From DASXTC01 sp036505635 (GTDB lineage: Bacteria > Acidobacteriota > Polarisedimenticolia > JACPZX01 > DASXTC01), in assembly GCA_036505635.1 (NCBI GenBank), contig DASXTC010000083.1, forward strand, positions 3,062-67,061: 64,000 nt of DNA. The letters run 5' to 3'. Position 1 is the stretch's first letter; every line of letters starts with the position of its first letter. A model generated the notes under the pieces. It made no database searches, was not told where the DNA came from, and worked only from the letters and a program-made list of their open reading frames with translations. A program made the translations under genes and the position numbers. This document shows positions 57,000-64,000 of the stretch, one piece after another.

Positions 57000-57008
57000 C
57001 CCCGCGTC

Positions 57009-57644
57009 ATGCAATCCCGGTTCATCGCTGTGGAGGGACCCATCGGCGTGGGCAAGTCGAGCCTCGTCGAGCTGCTGGCCACCCGCTTCAACGCCGTCAA
57101 GATCAAGGAACAGATCGAAAACCCGTTCCTGCGCGACTTCTACCGTGAAAAGCCCGGGGCGGCCTTCCAGGCCCAGCTCTTCTTCCTCCTGAACCGCTTC
57201 GTCCAGCAGCGCGACCTGTCGCAGACCGACCTGTTCCAGCAGGTGACTCTCTGCGACTACATTTTCGCCAAGGACAAGATATTCGCCTACTTGAACCTCG
57301 ACGACTCCGAGCTCATGATCTACGAGAGGATCTACGCGCTGCTGTCCGAAAAGGTCCCGCGCCCCGACCTGGTGATCTACCTGCAGGGCACGGCCGAAAT
57401 CCTCGTGGAGCGGATTCGCAAGCGCAGCCGGGATTATGAGGCCGACATCTCGGAAAAGTACCTCGAGGACCTCATTCAGGCCTATAATTACTTCTTCTAT
57501 CACTACAAGGAGACGCCGTTACTGGTCATCAACACGACCGACATCGATTTCGTGGAGAACGAGTCGGATCTGGAAGACCTGGTGACGCAGATCAGCAACA
57601 TGGGCAAGGGGGTCCAGTACTACCGCCCGATGTCAAAGAGGTAG
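57009..57644 (+). CDS. Deoxynucleoside kinase (deoxyadenosine/deoxyguanosine-type)
   Basis: A 211-residue kinase with the P-loop EGPIGVGKSS at 7-16, CDYIFAKDKIFAYLNL, and the YLQGTAEILVERIRKRSRDYE region for the lid. It salvages deoxynucleosides using ATP. There is no ribosome site, which suits a near-leaderless message. Confidence 0.9.
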   Translation: MQSRFIAVEGPIGVGKSSLVELLATRFNAVKIKEQIENPFLRDFYREKPGAAFQAQLFFLLNRFVQQRDLSQTDLFQQVTLCDYIFAKDKIFAYLNLDDSELMIYERIYALLSEKVPRPDLVIYLQGTAEILVERIRKRSRDYEADISEKYLEDLIQAYNYFFYHYKETPLLVINTTDIDFVENESDLEDLVTQISNMGKGVQYYRPMSKR

Positions 57645-57724
57645 CGGGCGTGAACTGACCTGCCGTCATTTCCCTCGACCTCGGCGCCGCTCACGCGCGC
57701 CGGGCGGGGAGAAAGGAGAGGCAA

Positions 57725-58606
57725 GTGAGCAGGGCCATCCAGGACAAGGTGACGGTGCCGGCGATCCGGGCGCGCAAGGGCTCGGCCGACCGCCTCGTCG
57801 CTCTCACCGCGTATGACTACCCCACCGCACGCGCGCTGGATCAGGCGCGCGTGGATATCCTGCTGGTGGGCGACTCGCTGGGCATGGTCGTCCTCGGCCA
57901 CGACACCACGCTGCCGGTCACCCTCGACGTGATGCTCGTCCACACGGCCGCGGTGGCGCGGGCGAAGACCCGGGCGCTGGTCATCGCCGACATGCCCTTC
58001 CTCACGTATCACACCGGCCCCGGCGACGCTGTGCGCAACGCGGGGCGATTCATCCAGGAGGCCGGCGCCGAGGCCGTCAAGGTGGAGGGTGGGCGCTCCC
58101 GCATCGATGCAATCAGGGCTCTGGTGGCGGCCGACATCCCGGTGATGGGGCACATCGGCCTGACGCCTCAGTCGGTCAACGCCATCGGGGGGTACCGCGT
58201 GCAGGGGCGCAGCCTCACGCAGGTCGAGGCGCTCCTGGACGACGCCCGGGCGCTCGAAGAAGCGGGCGTCTTCAGCATCGTGCTCGAAGGGATGCCGGCA
58301 CAGGTCGGGCGTCTCGTCACGCGGGCCGTCTCGTTGCCCACCATCGGGATCGGCGCCGGCCCCGACTGCGATGGCCAGATCCTCGTGACCCACGACCTGA
58401 TCGGCTTCGGCGAGACGGCGCCGGCGCGTTTCGTGCGCCGCTACGCCGACGTCAGCGCCGCGATCGTCGAGGCCGCCCGCCAGTTCGCCGGCGACGTGAA
58501 GCAGGGGAACTATCCCGCGGAGCGCGAGACCTACCCGTGCCCGCCCGATCTGGCGGAGCAGCTCGCGGAGATCGACCAGCCGGAGGCGAGGGAGCGCGGG
58601 CGATGA
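57725..58606 (+). CDS. panB: Ketopantoate hydroxymethyltransferase
   Basis: A 293-residue protein starting at GTG (AAAGGAGAGG upstream). It makes ketopantoate, the first step to pantothenate. ALTAYDYPTARALDQ, LLVGDSLGMVVLGHDTT, KVEGG and PVMGHIGLTPQS and the EGMPAQV motif are present. Overlaps panC (ATGA). Confidence 0.96.
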   Translation: MSRAIQDKVTVPAIRARKGSADRLVALTAYDYPTARALDQARVDILLVGDSLGMVVLGHDTTLPVTLDVMLVHTAAVARAKTRALVIADMPFLTYHTGPGDAVRNAGRFIQEAGAEAVKVEGGRSRIDAIRALVAADIPVMGHIGLTPQSVNAIGGYRVQGRSLTQVEALLDDARALEEAGVFSIVLEGMPAQVGRLVTRAVSLPTIGIGAGPDCDGQILVTHDLIGFGETAPARFVRRYADVSAAIVEAARQFAGDVKQGNYPAERETYPCPPDLAEQLAEIDQPEARERGR

Positions 58607-59484
58607 ACCCCGAGGTGATCGCCGCCCCGGCGCGGATGCGCGAGCGGTCGCGTTCGGCCCACGCGCGGGGGCTGCGCGTCGGATTCGTGCCCACGATGGG
58701 ATACCTGCACGAGGGACACATGAGCCTCGTGAGGCGCGCCCGGTCAGAATGCAGCTTTACGGTGGTCAGCATCTTCGTCAACCCGGCGCAGTTCGGACCG
58801 GGCGAGGACTTCGATCGATATCCGCGGGATCTCCATCGGGATCTCGACATGCTGCGGCGCGCCGAGGCCGACGTCGTGTTCCATCCGGAGGTCTCCGACC
58901 TCTATCCCGCGGGCGCCGAAGCCCATCGGACCTGGGTCGCCGTCAAAGGGCTGTCCGAGGCCCTGTGCGGGGCGCCCGGGCGGCGCGGGCCTGCACACTT
59001 CCGCGGCGTGACCACCGCGGTGGCGAAGCTGCTCAACATCGTGGAGCCGGATGCGGCCTTCTTCGGACAAAAGGACGCCCAGCAGGCGCTCATCGTCCAG
59101 ACGATGGCGCGCGAGCTGAACATGAGCGCGCGGATCGAGATCTGCCCCACCGTGCGGGAGGCCGACGGGCTGGCGATGTCGAGCCGCAACAAGTACCTCT
59201 CCGAGGCCGAGCGGGCGGCGGCGCCCGCGATCTACCGAGCGCTGTCGGGGGCGGTCGAAGCCGCCGCGTCGGGCGAGAGCTCGCCGCGAGCGCTGTTGGA
59301 GCGGGTCCGTGCGGCGCTGGCGGGCGAGCCGCTCTTCAGGACGGAGTACGTGGAGCTGGTGGAGTTGTCGGACCTCAAACCGGTCCAAGGCGAGGCGATC
59401 CACGGCCGGGCGCTCCTGGCCGTGGCGGGGCGCCTCGGACAGACCCGCCTCATCGACAACGTCATCGTTGCGGTGAAGGACTGA
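58603..59484 (+). CDS. panC: Pantothenate synthetase
   Basis: The ATG at 58603 overlaps the panB stop and gives 293 residues. It joins pantoate and beta-alanine. PTMGYLHEGHMSLVRRAR, FVNPAQFGPGEDFDRYPRD, FGQKDAQQALIV and MSSRNKYLS are the known motifs. Starting here excludes 22 residues that lie in panB. Confidence 0.96.
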   Translation: MNPEVIAAPARMRERSRSAHARGLRVGFVPTMGYLHEGHMSLVRRARSECSFTVVSIFVNPAQFGPGEDFDRYPRDLHRDLDMLRRAEADVVFHPEVSDLYPAGAEAHRTWVAVKGLSEALCGAPGRRGPAHFRGVTTAVAKLLNIVEPDAAFFGQKDAQQALIVQTMARELNMSARIEICPTVREADGLAMSSRNKYLSEAERAAAPAIYRALSGAVEAAASGESSPRALLERVRAALAGEPLFRTEYVELVELSDLKPVQGEAIHGRALLAVAGRLGQTRLIDNVIVAVKD

Positions 59485-59506
59485 TCCAGGAGGCAGAGAC
59501 AAAATC

Positions 59507-59896
59507 ATGTTGAGAGAAATGCTCAGGGCCAAGGTCCACAGGGCCACGGTCACGGAGACGAACGTCGCGTACGAAGGAAGCCTCACGCTGGATAAGAGCC
59601 TGATGGACGCCGCCGGGCTGATCCCGTACGAACGGGTCGACGTCTACAACGCGGACAACGGCAGCCGCTTCTCGACCTATCTGATCACCGGACGCGCCGG
59701 CTCCGGAGTGGTCTGCGTCAACGGCGCGGCCGCCCACCTGGCGCGGCCCGGCCACCGCATCATCATCGCCGCGTACGCCGCGCTCGGTCCGGAGGAGATC
59801 GCCGGGCATCGTCCCACGGTGGTGCTCGTGGACGCCGCGAATCGCGTGAGAGAGATCCACCGCGAGATCTTCGCCGGCACCGAGGTCCCGGCTTGA
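59507..59896 (+). CDS. panD: Aspartate 1-decarboxylase
   Basis: A 129-residue pyruvoyl enzyme. Self-cleavage occurs at G24-S25 (YEGSLTLD) to form the pyruvoyl group. It makes beta-alanine for PanC. YERVDVYNADNGSRF, TYLITG and VCVNGAAAHLARPGHRIII are typical. It overlaps the AlkD-like gene by four bases. Confidence 0.96.
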   Translation: MLREMLRAKVHRATVTETNVAYEGSLTLDKSLMDAAGLIPYERVDVYNADNGSRFSTYLITGRAGSGVVCVNGAAAHLARPGHRIIIAAYAALGPEEIAGHRPTVVLVDAANRVREIHREIFAGTEVPA

Positions 59897-60633
59897 TCCT
59901 GACGCCGAAGGCGCACGCGGCCGAGGCCGCGCGCGCGATGGGCCGGGCGGGCAACGCGGCGACCGCCGCGAGCAGCCGCTCGTTCTTCAAGCCGGGCGAT
60001 CGGGTCAGCTTCCATGGCATCACGACGCCCCGCCTGAGGGAGATCGAGCGACGGCTCTTCCAGCAGGTGAAGGAGCAATGGCACGTCAAGGAAGCGGTCG
60101 TCTTCTGCCGGCTCTGCCTGGCCAGCCGGTTCAACGAGAGCAAGACGCTGGGGATCCTGACCCTCTCGCGGTTCCACCGCGAGTTCGAACGGGGCCTCTT
60201 CTCCGAGGTCGAGAGGTGGCTGTCCGGGGACCTCTGCGACAACTGGTCGGCGGTGGACGCGCTGGCGCCATGGGTCATCACTCCTCTGCTGCGCCGGCAC
60301 CCGGGCCTGATGCCACGCCTGGCGCGATGGACCCGATCGCGCAATCTGTGGGTGCGCCGCGCCTCGGTCGTCTGCCTCGTCCCGATGGCGCGGCGCGGAG
60401 AGCATCTCGAGCTGGCCTACGGGACCGCCGAGACCCTTGCCGGCGACCGCGAGGACCTGATTCACAAGGCGGTCGGCTGGCTCCTGCGCGAGGCGGGCAA
60501 GACCGACCCGCGCCGGTTGGAGGCCTTCCTCCTGACCTGTCGCCCGCGCATGCCGCGGACCACCATGCGCTACGCCATCGAGCGTATGCCGCGGGATCAG
60601 AGGCTACGCCTCATGGCCGCCACACGGGCCTGA
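59893..60633 (+). CDS. AlkD-like DNA alkylation repair protein
   Basis: A TTG start overlapping panD gives 246 residues. The HEAT-like fold has RSFFKPGDRVSFHGITTP, the CDNWSAVDALAPWVITPLL motif with the expected Trp and Asp, and LWVRRASVVCLVPMARR. It is a monofunctional glycosylase type for alkylated bases. Position after panD is probably incidental. Confidence 0.85.
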   Translation: MILTPKAHAAEAARAMGRAGNAATAASSRSFFKPGDRVSFHGITTPRLREIERRLFQQVKEQWHVKEAVVFCRLCLASRFNESKTLGILTLSRFHREFERGLFSEVERWLSGDLCDNWSAVDALAPWVITPLLRRHPGLMPRLARWTRSRNLWVRRASVVCLVPMARRGEHLELAYGTAETLAGDREDLIHKAVGWLLREAGKTDPRRLEAFLLTCRPRMPRTTMRYAIERMPRDQRLRLMAATRA

Positions 60634-60672
60634 GCGGTTCGGCCGGCAGCCGACCCCTCGAGGCTCTCCCCA

Positions 60673-62208
60673 TCATGGAATGACCCTCACGTTGGTCGGC
60701 GGGCTCGGCGGCGTCCTGTCGTTGTTCACGGTGACGGTGATCGGCGCCGAGGTGGTCGTGTTGCCCGCCGCGTCGCGCGCCACCGCGGTCAGAGTGTGCG
60801 AGCCATTGACCGCGGCCAGCGTATCCCAGGAGATGGAGTACGGGGCCCCGGTGTCCTCCGAGCCGAGGTTGGCTCCGTCCAGCTTGAGCTGGACCCCCGC
60901 GACTCCCACGTTGTCCGAGGCGTTGGCCGACACCGTGACCGTCAGCAGCACGATGGCGCCGGCGGCGGGCGCCGTGATCGAGACGACCGGCGGCGTGGTA
61001 TCGGGATTGCCGACGGTCACGCTGACGGCGGCCGAGGTGGTCGCGTTGCCCGCCGCGTCTCGCGCCACCGCGGTGAGGGTGTGCGGGCCGTTGGCGACGC
61101 TGGTCGTGACCCAGGAGATGGAATACGGGGAGGTCGTGTCCTCGGCACCCACGTTCACGCCGTCGACCTTGAAGGTCACTCCCGCGACTCCCACGTTGTC
61201 CGAGGCGTTCGCCGTCACGCTCACCGTCGCCTGCACGGTGGAGCCGGCGGCGGGGGCCGTGATCGAGACGACCGGCGGCGTGGTGTCGGGGTTGCCGACG
61301 GTCACGCTGACGGCGGCCGAGGTGGCCGAGTTGCCGGCCGCATCGCGCGCCACCGCGGTGAGCGTATGCGGGCCGTTGGCGACGCTGGTCGTGACCCAGG
61401 AGATGGAATAGGGGAAGGTCGTGTCCTCGGCGCCCAGGTTGACGCCGTCGACCTTGAAGGTCACCCCCACGACTCCCACGTTGTCCGTGGCGGTCGCCGT
61501 CACGCTCACCGTCGCCTGCACGGTGGAGCCGGCGGCGGGGGCCGTGATGGCGACGGACGGCGGCGTGGTGTCGGGATTGCTGACGGTCACGCTGACGGCG
61601 GCCGAGGTGGCCGAGTTGCCGGCCGCGTCACGCGCCACGGCGGTCAGCGTGTGCGTCCCGTTGGCGGCGCCGGTCGTGTTCCAGGAGACGGAATAGGGGG
61701 AAACCGTGTCCTCGGCGCCGAGGTCGCCGCCATCGAGCTTGAACTGCACTCCGGCGACGGCCACGTCGTCGGTCGCGTTCGCGGTCACCGTCCTGGTGCC
61801 CGAGACGACGGTCCCGGGCGTCGGCGAGGTGACGGCGACCGTGGGCGGCGTGATGTCCCGGGGGCGGGCCGAGACGACGGTGGAGAATGCGCTCTCGTTC
61901 GAGCTGGTGTCGATGCTCGTCACCGCCACCCAGTACACGAGGGCCGGGTCGAGCGCGGTGAAGACCGTCTCGAGGATGGTCCGGTCCACGAGCCGAGTCG
62001 TGGCGACCGTGGCGGCCTGGGCGGGGGGGAGAGCGAAGACCCCGGCGTCGGTGCTGATGAACACACGGTAGGACGCCAGGTCGGGGTCGGTGGTGTTGGG
62101 GTCCCATCTGACCGTGAGCGTCCCGTTCAACGCGGCCATCGCCGGCATCGGAGACATCGCAGCTGCGATCAGGATCACCGCCAGGATTCTTCGGCTCAGT
62201 CGCCACAT
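60673..62208 (-). CDS. Secreted protein with fibronectin-like and four Ig-like repeats
   Basis: The ATG at 62208 gives 511 residues with a signal peptide (about 1-25; MAALNG follows). A fibronectin III-like segment (about 26-115) precedes four Ig-like domains of about 95 residues each (DTTPP...ITAPAAG...DAAGN...VTV). The repeats are so alike that the DNA shows 285-bp direct repeats. It ends TPPSPPTNVRVIP, which looks like the start of a further domain, so the C-terminus may be lost. Surface adhesin type. Confidence 0.82.
   Translation of the reverse strand: MWRLSRRILAVILIAAAMSPMPAMAALNGTLTVRWDPNTTDPDLASYRVFISTDAGVFALPPAQAATVATTRLVDRTILETVFTALDPALVYWVAVTSIDTSSNESAFSTVVSARPRDITPPTVAVTSPTPGTVVSGTRTVTANATDDVAVAGVQFKLDGGDLGAEDTVSPYSVSWNTTGAANGTHTLTAVARDAAGNSATSAAVSVTVSNPDTTPPSVAITAPAAGSTVQATVSVTATATDNVGVVGVTFKVDGVNLGAEDTTFPYSISWVTTSVANGPHTLTAVARDAAGNSATSAAVSVTVGNPDTTPPVVSITAPAAGSTVQATVSVTANASDNVGVAGVTFKVDGVNVGAEDTTSPYSISWVTTSVANGPHTLTAVARDAAGNATTSAAVSVTVGNPDTTPPVVSITAPAAGAIVLLTVTVSANASDNVGVAGVQLKLDGANLGSEDTGAPYSISWDTLAAVNGSHTLTAVARDAAGNTTTSAPITVTVNNDRTPPSPPTNVRVIP
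60760..61680. repeat. Tandem direct repeats of about 285 bp
   Basis: Segments such as the one around 60960 recur near 61245 and 61530, 285 bases apart, with over 90% identity in places. They encode the Ig-like domains of the protein above. Unequal recombination could change copy number. Confidence 0.75.
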
Positions 62209-62810
62209 TCGGATAACCCCTCTTCCCGTCCGGCCGCGCCGGCTGCCCGACAAAGGTGCTCGCGAGATCGCGCGCCGGTTCGCTCGCGGCCCGAGGACAG
62301 TCGGGTGCCGCTACGTCGGCCGGCCATTCGCGGGATGTGCTCGGTGTCGTCCTCTCGGGTGCGGGGATCCGGGAGGTCTTGCGGGGCGTCGCTGCCTGGA
62401 GCCTTCAGGCGCCTGGTGCGGCGGGCGCCGGTGTCTCAGCCGTCCTGGTATGCGGGGCCAGTCGGCTCTGTCTCTTTCTTCTTAGCTTCGGGCTGACGCC
62501 TGCCTTCGTCAACCCGTCCGTCGAGCAACATAGGCCGCTGGCCTGCGAGGTCAAGCCGACGATGTCTGCCGCGCGGAGCGCTCCACACGCAGGCTCGCGG
62601 CACATGCCGGCAGGGACCTCTACGACGACTCGTCCGTCGGCCCGCTGAAGCTGCTGCTGGGGTTAATCACCACGCTGGGGTATCGGATGAAGATCGAGAA
62701 TCCGCAGAGGAGGAATCGGATTCGCGTGATCGCCGTCTCGACCCTACCGACTCGTGCTGGACCTGAAGCCGGTGAGATGGGAGCACGTTCGATTCAGCAT
62801 ACCTGTAGAT
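62209..62810. other. Intergenic region with possible decayed HTH gene
   Basis: About 600 bases between two minus-strand genes. Only the fragment at 62534-62698 resembles a known protein. No riboswitch or tRNA was recognised. Confidence 0.4.
62534..62698 (+). pseudogene. Remnant of an XRE-type HTH antitoxin-like gene
   Basis: Following a stop at 62531, one frame reads ERSTRRLAAHAGRDLYDDS and then PLKLLLGLITTLGYRMKIE. The second part resembles the end of XRE-type antitoxin HTH domains (LARLAAALGYRLKIE-like). There is no start codon with a ribosome site and the DNA-recognition helix is not clear. The identity is uncertain. Confidence 0.25.
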
Positions 62811-64000
62811 TCACTCTCCCTGGAGATACAAGACACGATGCAGGAGATGCATCCGCTTGTCCGATCCGGGTTGAATGAACACGCAATGTTGATTCCCCTT
62901 CGCGTCCACGACGGCGTCGAAGAGCTCCTCCGCGGTGTCTGACGCGATCAGCTCCTTCTCACCGAAGCCCTTGTCGGTTAGTGGCATGTAGTAGAGAGCG
63001 AACCCGCTCCGTTCCTCCAGGCGGATCGAACTGGACGGGTACTCCTGGATCACGACCCCCGCGAGCTTGTTCTGGCCTTTCACCCACACGAACTTGCCGC
63101 TGCGATGCGAGAGCACGCTCCCTTCAGACCAGCGGCCGTTCATGAGTGATTTGAACTCAAGCACCGATTCCCGGCGGGATCGATCTGCGAAGCGCAATCC
63201 CGTCCATGCAACATAAACGGCGCCCAGAGGCCCGCGTGCGGCCTGGAGGTAGGTGATCGCCCCGGGCGTATCATCATAGTTGCGGTTGTCGCTGAGGCGC
63301 TCAGACTTCGACCAGTTGTCCCGCGCGAACGCCGAGTGAAAGACATCTCTAATCCCCTTACGGAAGAGGTATGCCCGCTCCTCAGCCCAAAACAGATGTA
63401 TGGTCCCTTGTCCATCCTGCGCGACCCCAGGCATGCCTGCGGAGAACGCGCCCCGGCGCTGCACCCTTCGCGCGTTTGCCCAGATCCCGTCATGCCTTGC
63501 TCGGTAGTAGATCTTGTGAAACTCAACCGGATCGAGCCCAAGCAGAAAGACGTGGCTCTCTCTGGAGTCAGTCCAGAACAGGTGCATATCATCAATGCCT
63601 TCAACCAGTGCGTCCGTTTCTCCCCAATACGACCATGGGCTCGCTCCTTCGTCCGTGATGTCCCACGATTCAGACCACATGCCATCGGCAAGTCGGGTCA
63701 GATGTAGCTGATTGTGTGCAGATGAGTTCAGTGGGCCGTCGTCACCCCACAAAACGTAAACACGCCCGTCATCTCCTGTCACGGCCCGTATGCTCGTTAT
63801 GAGTCTGCCTGACGTTGAAATCTCGCCTGCATGCCGCCATCCGCCATCGGAGAACACCCAATGTTGGTTCGCCTCGACCGGCTCCCCATTCAATAGTGTC
63901 AACGCGTAACCTTTGGCTGTGAGGAGGTGAAGGACCCCTGTCGAATCAGAAGCGAGAACCGGAATCAGGTACGCATTAGCCAGCCCTTGCCTGGGAGGCG
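62811..64000 (-). CDS. Sialidase-like beta-propeller protein, incomplete at right edge
   Basis: The frame is open from 64000 to the TGA at 62811, at least 396 residues. Repeats such as DGRVYVLWGDDG, DDMHLFWTDSRE, GTIHLFWAEER and GAVYVAWTG are BNR-like blades of about 50-60 residues. There is no signal peptide in view because the N-terminus lies outside. The function is unknown, and no catalytic residues were found. Confidence 0.65.
   Translation of the reverse strand, partial: PPRQGLANAYLIPVLASDSTGVLHLLTAKGYALTLLNGEPVEANQHWVFSDGGWRHAGEISTSGRLITSIRAVTGDDGRVYVLWGDDGPLNSSAHNQLHLTRLADGMWSESWDITDEGASPWSYWGETDALVEGIDDMHLFWTDSRESHVFLLGLDPVEFHKIYYRARHDGIWANARRVQRRGAFSAGMPGVAQDGQGTIHLFWAEERAYLFRKGIRDVFHSAFARDNWSKSERLSDNRNYDDTPGAITYLQAARGPLGAVYVAWTGLRFADRSRRESVLEFKSLMNGRWSEGSVLSHRSGKFVWVKGQNKLAGVVIQEYPSSSIRLEERSGFALYYMPLTDKGFGEKELIASDTAEELFDAVVDAKGNQHCVFIQPGSDKRMHLLHRVLYLQGE

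Noticed and set aside
62209..62500. Cyclic-di-GMP or cobalamin riboswitch upstream of the Ig-repeat gene
   Set aside because: Neither the GEMM core nor the B12 box could be matched; only short partial similarities were present.

Overview
The window is GC-rich and densely coded, with many GTG/TTG starts and repeated ATGA/GTGA stop-start overlaps. The gene content (a transmembrane Ser/Thr kinase with TolB-like and TPR parts, a VWFA-domain protein paired with a secreted TPR protein, an ECF sigma factor, a zinc-finger anti-sigma factor, and a cdaA-cdaR-glmM cluster) suggests a member of the Acidobacteriota or a close relative. That placement is inferred from gene content only; no marker phylogeny was possible.

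Positions 1-18950 look like accessory DNA built up at a tRNA-Asp gene (18951-19027, minus strand). Copies of the tRNA-Asp 3' end lie at 8220-8246 and 5322-5344, the pattern left by elements inserting one after another. Left of the outer copy is a minus-strand chromate operon (chrB, a lectin-fold secreted protein, a small Cys/His secreted protein, a DUF1259 protein, and a truncated chrA) and an EamA transporter with a histidine-rich tail. Between the two tRNA fragments is the Ser/Thr kinase. Between 8.2 and 18.9 kb is a redox and stress block: glutamate dehydrogenase, a tandem Cys-motif protein, a XylR-type sigma-54 activator, an Rnk/GreA-like protein, DoxX, Fe/Mn superoxide dismutase, a second small Cys/His secreted protein, a DUF488 protein, a di-heme cytochrome c, a single-domain response regulator, a Rieske ferredoxin and a FAD-dependent reductase. 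Two near-consensus -24/-12 promoters flank the activator gene, one for each transcription direction.

Positions 19-31 kb hold mixed chromosomal genes: tRNA-Val, an epimerase, a steroid-reductase-like membrane protein, a Mut7-C protein, a frameshifted metallo-beta-lactamase-fold gene, the VWFA/TPR pair, anti-sigma and ECF sigma genes, an M48 protease, a BrnT/BrnA toxin-antitoxin pair and a trypsin-like protease.

Positions 31-60.6 kb are a housekeeping core. The minus-strand series tilS, ftsH, folP, cdaA, cdaR, glmM links tRNA modification, membrane proteolysis, folate, c-di-AMP and UDP-GlcNAc synthesis. A plus-strand heme operon (56-residue zinc protein, hemB, hemL, thioredoxin-fold protein) and a lipoprotein follow. 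A second minus-strand run (TPR protein, yvcK, glmU, glmS, pcrA, two glycosyltransferases, a methyltransferase) precedes folK, a deoxynucleoside kinase, panB-panC-panD and an AlkD-like gene. The right end (60.6-64 kb) has a secreted protein with four nearly identical Ig-like repeats, a decayed HTH fragment and an incomplete beta-propeller-like protein.
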